NCBI GenBank assembly: GCA_020171895.1
Contig: JAIVAN010000003.1
Span: 62,001-126,000 of the forward strand
Length of the DNA stretch: 64,000 nt
Reading direction: 5' to 3'
Origin: Bacillus timonensis
GTDB lineage: Bacteria; Bacillota; Bacilli; Bacillales; Bacillaceae_L
The first letter of the stretch is position 1. The number at the start of each line of letters is the position of its first letter. A program made the translations under genes and the position numbers. Positions 54,312 through 63,608 of the stretch are shown in pieces. The notes below the pieces were generated by a model that was not told the origin of the DNA, made no database searches, and was given only the letters and a program-made list of their open reading frames with translations.

Positions 54312-55719
54312 TGACACATGGCTAACTGCTATAACGATAGTTGGTTGGGTTGTTTTAGGTTTTATGTTATTTGTTGTCCTATTTTACACCACAATGCTTA
54401 TTATTTCACTATTCCAACTACGTCGAAGCTATCAACTTGATGATGTGGAACATTATGAAGATTTATTACATGTTAGTTATACTAAACCAATCTCGATTTT
54501 AGTTCCTGCTTATAATGAATCTGCTGGTATTTATAGCAGTGTACGCTCTCTACTCAGTATTGAATATCCGGAATATGAAATTATCGTTGTGAATGATGGG
54601 TCAACAGATGATACGCTAGAAAAATTAATCGAAAAATTTCAGCTTGTCAAAACAAATCGTGTCATTCGTCAGCAATTAGAAACGAAACAAGTAAATGCTG
54701 TTTATCGTTCAAAAATTTATGATCACCTTTATGTGGTTGATAAAATAAACGGTGGTAAAGCAGATGCTCTTAATGTTGGAATTAATGTTTCTAATTTTCC
54801 TTACTTTTGTTCAATTGACGGTGATTCTGTCTTAGAAAGAGATGCATTTTTAAAAGTAATGAAACCAATTATTGAATCCGATGGAGATGTGATTGCTTCA
54901 GGTGGAAGTATTCGAATTGCGAATGGTTGTGAAATTGATAGCGGCGAAATTGTCAAAATTGGTTTATCAAATAAACCACTCGTGGTTATGCAAGTCATTG
55001 AGTATTTACGAGCATTTTTGATGGGAAGAATAGGACTAAGTAAACACAATCTTCTACTCATTGTATCTGGAGCTTTTGGTGTGTTTTCAAAGCAATGGGT
55101 CATTGAAGCTGGGGGATACGCTCATACAGTTGGTGAGGACATGGAGCTTGTCGTACGCTTGCATCGATTAATAAAAGAACGTAATGTCGATAAGCGAATC
55201 ATCTATGTGGCAGATCCAGTCTGTTGGACAGAAGCACCTGAATCAATGAAGTTTTTGCGCAGACAACGAAGCAGGTGGCATCGTGGTCTATTTGAAAGCT
55301 TGTGGACTCATAGAAAGCTAATGTTTAATCCAAAGTATGGATCAATCGGCTTTGTCTCTATGCCATATTTCTTTTTTATCGAATTTCTAGGACCTGTCAT
55401 TGAGCTTAGTGGGTATTTAATGATGATTATTTCGATTTTTCTCGGTGGGGTATATATCGAATTTGCCATTCTCTTATTTTTGCTTTCCATTTTATACGGA
55501 TCGATGTTCTCAATGGCTGCCGTTCTATTAGAGGAATGGAGTTTGAGAAAATTCCCTAAAGTAAGTGATATTATCAGACTATTTCTTTACTCAATGACCG
55601 AAACATTATGGTACCGTCCATTGACTGTATTATGGAGATGTGAAGGAATTTACCACTTATTGATTCGAAAAAGAGGTTGGGGAGAAATGGTTAGAAAAGG
55701 TGTATCAAATGAAAATTAA
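54298..55719 (+). CDS. Processive family 2 glycosyltransferase (exopolysaccharide synthase type)
   Basis: 473 residues. One N-terminal helix, then the GT-A domain with ND100 (VVNDGST), DGD at 174-176, GED at 279-281 and QRSRW at 323-327, then three to four C-terminal helices. The D, DxD, ED and QxxRW set marks processive membrane synthases such as those of cellulose, poly-N-acetylglucosamine and hyaluronan. There is no PilZ domain for direct c-di-GMP binding. The start is TTG behind AGAGGTG. The polymer cannot be predicted. Confidence 0.92.
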   Translation: MTFVNDTWLTAITIVGWVVLGFMLFVVLFYTTMLIISLFQLRRSYQLDDVEHYEDLLHVSYTKPISILVPAYNESAGIYSSVRSLLSIEYPEYEIIVVNDGSTDDTLEKLIEKFQLVKTNRVIRQQLETKQVNAVYRSKIYDHLYVVDKINGGKADALNVGINVSNFPYFCSIDGDSVLERDAFLKVMKPIIESDGDVIASGGSIRIANGCEIDSGEIVKIGLSNKPLVVMQVIEYLRAFLMGRIGLSKHNLLLIVSGAFGVFSKQWVIEAGGYAHTVGEDMELVVRLHRLIKERNVDKRIIYVADPVCWTEAPESMKFLRRQRSRWHRGLFESLWTHRKLMFNPKYGSIGFVSMPYFFFIEFLGPVIELSGYLMMIISIFLGGVYIEFAILLFLLSILYGSMFSMAAVLLEEWSLRKFPKVSDIIRLFLYSMTETLWYRPLTVLWRCEGIYHLLIRKRGWGEMVRKGVSNEN

Positions 55720-58700
55720 TGAACCGAAAAGACCGCAATTATTGTTTGTTTTAATCATGGTTCTCATTGTTGCTGTTGTTTCGTCACCCTTTTGGCTGTG
55801 GCAATTAAAGTCTTCTAAAACATTAGAAGTGTTAATTATCGATAAAACCGTTCCTGATGAAACATATCGCGAGCATAAAGGGTTGATGTGGATACTTAAC
55901 CACTTAAAATACATTCAAGGTGATGGTACTACCTATCATCTTAAAAAGGACTATGTTGGGTTTTATCCAAAAAAGAATCAAGAATATGGGATAAGAGAAA
56001 TTCCTAGTGACCTAAAATCATACCCACTTATTTACCTTGCTGATGGCTACGGTGTTTATGAAGAAGAGTTTTATGAGGAAAATTTAGAAGGAAAGCGTTC
56101 CAATATAATCTACGGTGGTATGACAGCAGAAGATGTTGAGATCATTGAAAAAGCACTTTATGAAAATAATCCAACATTTATAGCAGAATTCAATACGTTT
56201 GCAAGTCCAACAGAGGAAGAAGTCAAAAAAGACTTTTATAAGCTATTAAATATTAGCTGGACTGGTTGGATTGGGCGCTTTTTTGAAGATTTAGAAAGTG
56301 TTGAGGTTCCTGTTTGGGTTAAAGATAATTATGAAAAACAATCAGGAGAATCCTATGCCTTTACAGGTGAGGGCTACGTATTTGTTGATCGTAACGACCA
56401 GGTTGTTATTTTAGATGGAAAAGAAGTCACAAAAGAGGGGGTACTCTTCCAATTCACAAAACAGGGGGAAGAACATTTCCAGTCATATGCAAAGGTATCG
56501 TATAACTATTGGTTTGATATCGTTTCACCAGTAGAAGAAAAGGATGTGCTGGCAACCTATACTCTTTCCGTTACAAAAAAAGGGGAGGAAAAGCTGAACG
56601 ATGCTGGGATACCAACCATTTTCCCTGCCGTGACCCAGTATAAAAATACAAACTACACATCCTATTATTTTTCTGGGGATTATGCAGATCAAGGTGAATT
56701 ACCGAACATTTATCAAACAGTAGGGTTTACAAAGCTAAAGCAGTGGTTTTCTCCTGATCAATCGTTAAGCACTCTTCCTTTTTATTGGAAGGCCTATGTT
56801 CCAATGATGAATGCGATATTACATGAGGTAGCAGATGGGAAAAAAGAAGAGAGCAAAACGACCCTTTATGAAAAAGAAGGAATAAAAGTTGTGGGTCAAA
56901 CGAGTACCGATTATTTACAAGTTTATCAAAACGGAACATGGGAAGATTTACTTATCAAAGGTGTAAACATGGGGATTGCTAAGCCGGGAAGTTGGCCTGG
57001 TGAAACTGCGATTAGTAAAGAAGAATATTACCGATGGTTTAAGCAAATCGGTGAAATGAATGCAAATGCTATTCGTGTTTATACGATCCATCCTCCTGAA
57101 TTTTATGAAGCGTTCTACGAATACAATCAAGCAAGAAAATCGCCACTCTACTTGTTCCATGGCGTGTGGCTCAATGAAGAAACGTTTTTAGAAACAAATG
57201 ATGCGCTATCAGAGGAAAATACATCTGAATTTAAGGAAGAAATTAAACGAATTGTCGATATCATTCACGGTAATGCTTCGATCGCTGAAAAGAGAGGTCA
57301 TGCAAGTGGAACATACACTGCCAATATTTCTCCATACGTACTTGGATATATATTAGGGGTTGAGTGGGATCCATCTGTTGTTCTTGCAACAAATGAGAAA
57401 CATCAACAAATAGAAGATTATAAAGGTAAGTTTATTGAGACAAAGGGAGCTACAGCGTTTGAAACGTGGCTAGCTCAAATGATGGATTATACAATAGACT
57501 ATGAGACAACAGAATATAAAACGCAAAGGCTTCTGAGCTTTACGAACTGGCCAACGACTGATTTACTTGATCATCCAAGTGAACCACTTGTCAATGAAGA
57601 TATGGTTTCTGTTAATCCTAATGTAATTTACCAAACAGAAAATTTACATTCAGGTATCTTTGCATCGTATCACTTTTATCCCTATTACCCAGACTTTTTA
57701 AATTACGATAAAAACTATATCAATTACATTGATCATCGTGGGGAAAAAAATAACTATGCAGGGTACTTAAATCACATGAAGGAAGTCCACTCGATGCCAA
57801 TTCTTGTAGCGGAATTTGGTGTCCCAGGTTCACGTGGATTGACGCATAGAAACGTATATGGCATGGATCAAGGACACCATTCAGAAGATGATCAAGGTAG
57901 GATTGATACAAAATTATACGAGGATATCTACCATGAAAAAATGGCTGGAGGATTGCTTTTCACTTGGCAGGATGAGTGGTTTAAACGAACGTGGAATACG
58001 ATGGATTATGACGATCCTAATCGCCGTCCTTATTGGTCAAATGCTCAAACGAACGAACAACAATTCGGATTATTAAGCTTTGATCCTGCACAAAGCTATG
58101 AAAAAATGATCAAAATTGATGGAGATGCTAGTGACTGGGAAAAAAATAAGATTTCATCGGCTATTTCGAACAAAGTCATGAAAGATGTATATGTATCGAG
58201 TGATGAGAGATATCTCCATATTAGGCTAGACTATGAAAAGGGTTACTCATTTAAGAACGAAAATATTCGAACGTCAATTTTATTCGATACGATTAATGAC
58301 CAAGGTCAATCAGCCATTCCAAACGTGAACAATGTTACAACTTCAGGAGTAGATTTTGTATTAGAGTTAAATGGTGAAAACAATTCACAACTACTAATCG
58401 ACAGTTACTATGATACGTTTTACTATGACTATGGTCATGTGTTGAATATGATCGAAACGGACCCTATCATACAGAAAAAAGACAATGGAAAGTTCCATCC
58501 CATTCGTTTAGCGCTTAATAAAAAGTTAGAAGTTACGGATAAGACCGGTCAGACAATTTTCTACCCATTTGACTATTACGAAACAGGAAAAATGAAATTT
58601 GGAAATGCTGACCCAAAGGATAAACAATACGATTCCCTAACCGATATAAGTAGTAATCGTGATGGAACGATTGTTGAAGCCCGTATCCCTTGGATGCTGT

Positions 58701-58987
58701 TAAATGTTAAAGACCCTAGTACTCGTACAGTAATAGGTGATATCTGGTCTGAAGGTGGCATTTCAAACAATGAAGAAATTGAAGGAATAAGAATTGGGTA
58801 TGTGATAGCTAATATCAATGAAGGAAATATCATTGAAGCTTTTCCACAGCCTGATAAGGAAAAGACTCTTAATTCTTCGAAATTCTATCAATACTCATGG
58901 CCAATATGGGAACAGCCAACCTATCATGAGAGGTTGAAACAGTCTTATTATTACATGAAGGACTTATTCAACAAGCTAGGGAAATAG
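55709..58987 (+). CDS. Large membrane-anchored glycosidase-like protein
   Basis: 1092 residues from ATG 55709, which overlaps the end of the synthase gene. A short basic N-terminus and one membrane helix (LLFVLIMVLIVAVVSSPFW) anchor it facing out. Residues about 40-400 look like an alpha/beta domain followed by beta-rich sequence. A clan-A-like TIM barrel (about 412-785) has KGVNMGIAKPGSWPGE, candidate acid E552 (ILGVEWDP) and candidate nucleophile E702 (LVAEFGVPGSRG). The C-terminal ~295 residues are a beta-sandwich like CBM9/DOMON domains. It probably trims or modifies the polymer made by the synthase. Confidence 0.8.
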   Translation: MKINEPKRPQLLFVLIMVLIVAVVSSPFWLWQLKSSKTLEVLIIDKTVPDETYREHKGLMWILNHLKYIQGDGTTYHLKKDYVGFYPKKNQEYGIREIPSDLKSYPLIYLADGYGVYEEEFYEENLEGKRSNIIYGGMTAEDVEIIEKALYENNPTFIAEFNTFASPTEEEVKKDFYKLLNISWTGWIGRFFEDLESVEVPVWVKDNYEKQSGESYAFTGEGYVFVDRNDQVVILDGKEVTKEGVLFQFTKQGEEHFQSYAKVSYNYWFDIVSPVEEKDVLATYTLSVTKKGEEKLNDAGIPTIFPAVTQYKNTNYTSYYFSGDYADQGELPNIYQTVGFTKLKQWFSPDQSLSTLPFYWKAYVPMMNAILHEVADGKKEESKTTLYEKEGIKVVGQTSTDYLQVYQNGTWEDLLIKGVNMGIAKPGSWPGETAISKEEYYRWFKQIGEMNANAIRVYTIHPPEFYEAFYEYNQARKSPLYLFHGVWLNEETFLETNDALSEENTSEFKEEIKRIVDIIHGNASIAEKRGHASGTYTANISPYVLGYILGVEWDPSVVLATNEKHQQIEDYKGKFIETKGATAFETWLAQMMDYTIDYETTEYKTQRLLSFTNWPTTDLLDHPSEPLVNEDMVSVNPNVIYQTENLHSGIFASYHFYPYYPDFLNYDKNYINYIDHRGEKNNYAGYLNHMKEVHSMPILVAEFGVPGSRGLTHRNVYGMDQGHHSEDDQGRIDTKLYEDIYHEKMAGGLLFTWQDEWFKRTWNTMDYDDPNRRPYWSNAQTNEQQFGLLSFDPAQSYEKMIKIDGDASDWEKNKISSAISNKVMKDVYVSSDERYLHIRLDYEKGYSFKNENIRTSILFDTINDQGQSAIPNVNNVTTSGVDFVLELNGENNSQLLIDSYYDTFYYDYGHVLNMIETDPIIQKKDNGKFHPIRLALNKKLEVTDKTGQTIFYPFDYYETGKMKFGNADPKDKQYDSLTDISSNRDGTIVEARIPWMLLNVKDPSTRTVIGDIWSEGGISNNEEIEGIRIGYVIANINEGNIIEAFPQPDKEKTLNSSKFYQYSWPIWEQPTYHERLKQSYYYMKDLFNKLGK

Positions 58988-58999
58988 GAGTGAACTTAC

Positions 59000-59365
59000 A
59001 TGAACAAAATTTTATTAGCTGAAGATGAAGAAGTGCTACGAATGTTAGTGGTAGACACGTTGGAAGACGAAGGATATTCAATTGACGAAGCGTGTGATGG
59101 AGAAGAAGCTCTCCAGCTTATTACACAAAATAATTATGACTTAATTTTACTTGATTTCATGATGCCTGTTTATACAGGCCTTGAAGTCATTGAAAAAGTA
59201 AGGCAGCTTCCAGGTAAAAATGAGGTAAAGATTATGATGCTATCTGCAAAGAATCAACAAGCCGATCAGCAAAGGGTTTTAGAAGCAGGAGCAAATTACT
59301 TTATGTCCAAGCCTTTTAGTCCGATAGATTTACTTTCTAGAATTGAGGAGATATTGCGTGATTAA
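59000..59365 (+). CDS. Single-domain response regulator
   Basis: 121 residues, one receiver domain only: acidic pocket AEDEE at 7-11, phosphorylated D52 (ILLDFMMP), and KPF near the end. There is no output domain. It can act as a phosphate shuttle, like Spo0F or CheY. It lies 12 bases after the glycosidase gene and overlaps the hybrid kinase gene by eight bases. Confidence 0.92.
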   Translation: MNKILLAEDEEVLRMLVVDTLEDEGYSIDEACDGEEALQLITQNNYDLILLDFMMPVYTGLEVIEKVRQLPGKNEVKIMMLSAKNQQADQQRVLEAGANYFMSKPFSPIDLLSRIEEILRD

Positions 59366-62273
59366 TCAAACGTCTAAAATGAACAGCTATTTTCGGAAAA
59401 GTTTATCGAGACAGTTTGTAGCGCTAATGTTAACGTTTATCTCTTTATCATTTATTGCAGCTGTAAGCTTGTTTTGGTATCAAAACAAACTAACACATGA
59501 GTATACTGAAAGAAATAATGAATTAGAAAGCAAAGAGGCGATCGCTCAAAAGTTAGATCAAGGATTTAACAAAGCTTTTTTTGACAGCAGAGGATATTTC
59601 GCGTTTAGAAATCCTAATATGCTTAAAAGTTCATTAGCTCAGGAACAGATTGTTCTTCAATTAAATGAACAATTAGAACGTGAAATTTCGAGTAATGAGG
59701 ACCTCATTTTTCATAATAAAGTTACTGACTTCTCGCTGTTTTATTTTGATCAACTTCTTCCTGAAGCAATTAACTATTTTGAAGAAGGGAACATCGATGC
59801 TGTCATTGCGTTGTCAAAAAACGGTGGCTCCCAAAAAGTCTATGAATTTCAACATGATTTACGGGAATATCGTTTAGACAAGGATAAAGAAGTTGAACAA
59901 AATTTTAAAGAGTTAGCTGATAAAATGTCTACCAGCCAAAATGCTTTTATACTTTTTGTTGTAACTATGTTTCTATCATTACTGATTATAACAAGAATGA
60001 TGGTTACACAGATTGGCCAACCTTTAAGACAATTGGCAGAAGCAGCTGGTAATGTGGCAATAGGAAAGAACGGAAACTTTCTTCTTCAAGCACAAAGGGA
60101 AGATGAACTAGGTGCTTTATCAAGATCATTTGAGAAAATGGTTAGAAGTATTCAAGATAACGAACAAGACTTAACTGCACAAAATGAAGAACTACAAGCT
60201 CAGCAAGATGAATTACAATCTCAACAGATTGAACTTGAATATGCAATTGATACGATGGAAAAAAGAGAAGAACATTTAAGTAGAATCAATGCGTTAATTA
60301 GAGGATTATCACATACATTGGATAAACATACGATTCTTCTAAGTATTGCAGAGAATATGTGTAAGCTTGTAAAAGCCGATAGTGGTATTGTAGTTATGCT
60401 AAATGAAAAAGTTGATCATGCAAGCGTTGCATTATCTAACAATAGCATTGACCAATTTAAACGACATCTATATACAGGGCATTCCAAACGAGTGTTAGAA
60501 TCAAAACAGCCTCTAACAATTAAAAGAAGATGTAATGAGGAAGAAAAAGGCTATCATACGGATGATTTATATTGCTATGATCTTTACTTACCTGTTGTAT
60601 CTTTTTCAAATGAAGTGACAGCCATTATGGTATTTACTCGTCTTTCTGACCCTTTTACTCATAATGACATTGAAGAGTTTGATTCATTATCAAAACAAAT
60701 CTCAATTTCACTTGAGAACATCCAGCTTTATGAAAAAACGGAAGAAGACCGCATCATGAATCAAGAAATTTTAAATTCTATCCATGAAGGCATTCAACTC
60801 GTTGGTATTGATGGGTCAATTCTACAAATTAATGATCAAATGTGTGAAATCATTTACTATGATCATTGTAAGCTTATGATAAACAAATCAATTACCGAAT
60901 GGTTGCATTCTCTTCATGACATGGTTGATAATTTTGAAGAACTTACCACATATGTTTCAAAAGCCATTAACTCAACAAATAGACAAGACAATGTCTTTGT
61001 ATATCACATTAACAAGCCGATACATCGTGTTGTGAAGGTATATAGCGTTCCAATCTATCGCGCTGGGAAAAAATATGGAACGGTTCTCGTGCACAGAGAT
61101 ATTACAAAAGAATTTGAAGTAGATATGATGAAGTCAGAATTTGTAAGTACGGTAAGCCATGAACTTCGCACACCGCTTTCAAGTGTACTTGGTTTTACAG
61201 AATTAATGTTAAATAAAGAATTAAAGCCTGACCGTCAAAAGAAATATTTAACGACGATCTATAACGAAGCAAAACGTCTAACTGCACTCATTAATGACTT
61301 CTTAGATGTTCAAAGAATGGAAGCTGGAAAACAAACCTATGATAAAAAGTTTGAAGACTTACTGCCGATTATCCAAAATGTAATAGACACGCAAAAGGTC
61401 AATGCAACGAATCATCAAGTATCAATTGAACAGCTGGCAGAAACAACAATAGTTTTAGGCGACAAAGATAAACTATCACAAGTCTTCAATAACTTAATTA
61501 GTAATGCGATAAAATACTCGCCAGAGGGTGGCAACATCCAAGTAAAAATGTACGAAGAAAATGAGTATCTTTGTGTTGCAGTGAGTGACGAAGGATTAGG
61601 TATCCCGAAAGAATCAATCGAAAAACTATTTACTAAGTTTTATCGTATTGACAATTCAGATCGTCGTAGAATTGGCGGAACTGGCCTTGGTCTGGCAATT
61701 GTGAAAGAAATTGTACAAGCTCATGAAGGTACTGTAACAGTTTCTTCTGAATTAAAAAAAGGAAGTACCTTTGTTGTTAAATTACCGATTGTTCACACAA
61801 ATTCAATCGAAGCAAATGAAAGACTTAAAGAATCAGAAGACAATGTAATGTCCAACATACATGCAAATGTCTTACTTGTTGAGGACGACACCAACTTGGC
61901 TTCACTGCTGGAAGCAGAATTAAGAGATAGTGGATTTGAAGTGAAGCATGCAGGTAGTGGTGAAAGTGCACTAAATCAAATAAAGGAATGGATTCCAGAC
62001 GCAATTGTTCTTGACATAATGTTAGAAGAAAAAGGAATAGATGGTTGGGACATCATTAAAGAATTAAAGAAGAATGAACAACTATCGAAGATTCCAATTT
62101 TTATTTCTTCAGCGTTAGAAGAAAAGGAAAAAGGGTTGGCTCTAGGTGCTAATGAATATTTGGTCAAGCCATACCAACCAAGTAAACTGTCTAAAACAAT
62201 CCTGCAAACTTTACTTGTACGTGATCGTGAAGGTCCTATTCATATACCTACTGAGAATTTTAACAGTGAATAA
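59358..62273 (+). CDS. Hybrid histidine kinase: TM-HAMP-GAF-PAS-HisKA-HATPase-REC
   Basis: 971 residues from GTG 59358, seven bases after GAGGAG. Domains: membrane helix near 19-40, an extracytoplasmic sensor to about 190, a second helix, HAMP (about 210-265), coiled coil with Gln/Glu repeats (about 270-305), GAF (about 310-460), PAS (about 470-590), HisKA with H601 (VSHELRTPLSS), HATPase_c with GGTGLGLAIV, and a C-terminal receiver with D886. It can pass phosphate to the Hpt domain of the cyclase or to the lone receiver upstream. Confidence 0.92.
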   Translation: MINQTSKMNSYFRKSLSRQFVALMLTFISLSFIAAVSLFWYQNKLTHEYTERNNELESKEAIAQKLDQGFNKAFFDSRGYFAFRNPNMLKSSLAQEQIVLQLNEQLEREISSNEDLIFHNKVTDFSLFYFDQLLPEAINYFEEGNIDAVIALSKNGGSQKVYEFQHDLREYRLDKDKEVEQNFKELADKMSTSQNAFILFVVTMFLSLLIITRMMVTQIGQPLRQLAEAAGNVAIGKNGNFLLQAQREDELGALSRSFEKMVRSIQDNEQDLTAQNEELQAQQDELQSQQIELEYAIDTMEKREEHLSRINALIRGLSHTLDKHTILLSIAENMCKLVKADSGIVVMLNEKVDHASVALSNNSIDQFKRHLYTGHSKRVLESKQPLTIKRRCNEEEKGYHTDDLYCYDLYLPVVSFSNEVTAIMVFTRLSDPFTHNDIEEFDSLSKQISISLENIQLYEKTEEDRIMNQEILNSIHEGIQLVGIDGSILQINDQMCEIIYYDHCKLMINKSITEWLHSLHDMVDNFEELTTYVSKAINSTNRQDNVFVYHINKPIHRVVKVYSVPIYRAGKKYGTVLVHRDITKEFEVDMMKSEFVSTVSHELRTPLSSVLGFTELMLNKELKPDRQKKYLTTIYNEAKRLTALINDFLDVQRMEAGKQTYDKKFEDLLPIIQNVIDTQKVNATNHQVSIEQLAETTIVLGDKDKLSQVFNNLISNAIKYSPEGGNIQVKMYEENEYLCVAVSDEGLGIPKESIEKLFTKFYRIDNSDRRRIGGTGLGLAIVKEIVQAHEGTVTVSSELKKGSTFVVKLPIVHTNSIEANERLKESEDNVMSNIHANVLLVEDDTNLASLLEAELRDSGFEVKHAGSGESALNQIKEWIPDAIVLDIMLEEKGIDGWDIIKELKKNEQLSKIPIFISSALEEKEKGLALGANEYLVKPYQPSKLSKTILQTLLVRDREGPIHIPTENFNSE

Positions 62274-62282
62274 CGAAAAACG

Positions 62283-62306
62283 GAGATGGGGCACCATCTC
62301 TTTTTT
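62283..62306 (+). terminator. Terminator ending the signalling/exopolysaccharide operon
   Basis: GAGATGG and CCATCTC around GGCA, followed by six Ts. It marks the end of the operon that began at 51646. Confidence 0.9.
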
Positions 62307-62408
62307 GTTAAGTTTCATTCAATTATTTTACACCTACGTAATAAGAGATTTTTTAAAATAATTACGCTATGATAGACAAAACAAAACTATCGTAAGGAGA
62401 GGATATGT

Positions 62409-62951
62409 TTGGATTTGATTGAAACAGCAAGATTATATGCGAAAAAGGCTCATGAAGGACAAGTAAGAAGACTGACAAATGAACCATACTTTGTACATGT
62501 CGAAGCTGTAGCAAACCTATTAAAACAGGAAGGCTTTTCTGCTGAAGTGGTTGCAGCAGGTTACTTACATGACACGGTTGAAGATACTGATGTTTCCATA
62601 ACAGATATTGAGGGAGCATTTGGAAAGAAAGTAGCTGCACTCGTACAGTTTAATACAGAAAATAAAGCGTTATCCTGGGAAGATAGAAAAAAACATACAA
62701 TTGATACTTTAGACGGAGCATCATTAGAAGAACGAGTCCTAGTCGCTGCAGACAAATTAGATAATATAAGTAGCTTACTATCTCATCAAAATAAAAAAGA
62801 TTTATGGTCAGCTTTTAAAAGGGGACCTGAAAAACAAGAATGGTATTATAAAAATGTCGCACTCAAGTTGTTAAGTGGAGAAGATGAACCACAAAGATTA
62901 TTCTTGCAATTGAATGAGAAGGTAAATGAACTTTTTTCAAAGCATTTATAA
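62409..62951 (+). CDS. HD-domain (p)ppGpp hydrolase-like protein (MESH1/SpoT type)
   Basis: 180 residues. The HD motifs FVHVEAVA, AGYLHDTVEDT and VAADKLDNI follow the hydrolase half of RelA/SpoT, as in single-domain small alarmone hydrolases. There is no synthetase domain. It may lower (p)ppGpp or hydrolyse other nucleotides. The start is TTG, behind AAGGAGAGGATA; the ATG five bases upstream runs out of frame to a stop. Confidence 0.82.
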   Translation: MDLIETARLYAKKAHEGQVRRLTNEPYFVHVEAVANLLKQEGFSAEVVAAGYLHDTVEDTDVSITDIEGAFGKKVAALVQFNTENKALSWEDRKKHTIDTLDGASLEERVLVAADKLDNISSLLSHQNKKDLWSAFKRGPEKQEWYYKNVALKLLSGEDEPQRLFLQLNEKVNELFSKHL

Positions 62952-62970
62952 TAGAAATGAACTTTAAAAA

Positions 62971-63004
62971 AAGAGGCTTGGCAATTTGATATGCCAACCT
63001 CTTA
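62971..63004. terminator. Bidirectional terminator between the HD gene and ykyB
   Basis: AAGAGGCTTGGCA and TGCCAACCTCTT pair with one bulge, flanked by A-rich and T-rich sequence. Confidence 0.85.
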
Positions 63005-63019
63005 ATTATACATAAGAAA

Positions 63020-63490
63020 TCATCTATAACTTTCACCTAGTTTTTTGAATACAGGCTTCTGATAGCCTCTCTTTTGGTTTCGCTGTTGAAATTGTGTGTC
63101 GTCTTCCTTTAGACCAACATAAGATTGCAACAATGATTTTGCCTGAGATAACGAAATATAAGCTTTAGGGTTTCGATATGATTGATTTAATGTTCCGAGG
63201 TGTTGAAGCTCGTTGAAGTCATCTTTTGAAGGTGGCATATGAAAGAAATATTCACCTGCAGACACGAGGACATCTGATTGTTGTTGACTATTTTTTGGAT
63301 TTCTTGAAAAATGTAAGCCTTCTTTTTTAGCTTTACCCTCTGTGAGAAGCTTTTCTAGTGATTTTCGTTTTAATAAGTAGAGAAATTTAGGGTTTGTAGC
63401 TGTTTTTGCATGCTTGTTCACAATAAAGATGGCCTTTGCGAGGTTATCAATTGTTGGTTTTAGCGGGATGTTTTTTTCTTGCCTATTCAT
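63020..63490 (-). CDS. ykyB: YkyB-family protein
   Basis: 156 residues. The conserved stretches FIVNKHAKTATNPKFLYLL, GLHFSRNPKNSQQQSDVL and the end KPVFKKLGESY match B. subtilis YkyB closely, including length. The function of this Bacillus-specific protein is unknown. It is basic and soluble, and monocistronic on the minus strand. Confidence 0.9.
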   Translation of the reverse strand: MNRQEKNIPLKPTIDNLAKAIFIVNKHAKTATNPKFLYLLKRKSLEKLLTEGKAKKEGLHFSRNPKNSQQQSDVLVSAGEYFFHMPPSKDDFNELQHLGTLNQSYRNPKAYISLSQAKSLLQSYVGLKEDDTQFQQRNQKRGYQKPVFKKLGESYR

Positions 63491-63582
63491 CTTTGCGCTC
63501 CTTTCTATATAATTCTAATTATACTTGTCAAATCTTTTTTTGCAAATAGCTTTGATTAAATCAATTATTTACAAGATAGCAA

Positions 63583-63608
63583 AAGGCTGACTTTCGTTAG
63601 TCAGCCTT
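63583..63608 (-). terminator. Terminator of the HD-GYP gene
   Basis: AAGGCTGACT and AGTCAGCCTT flank a six-base loop. The stem includes the last codons and stop of the minus-strand HD-GYP gene. Confidence 0.8.
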
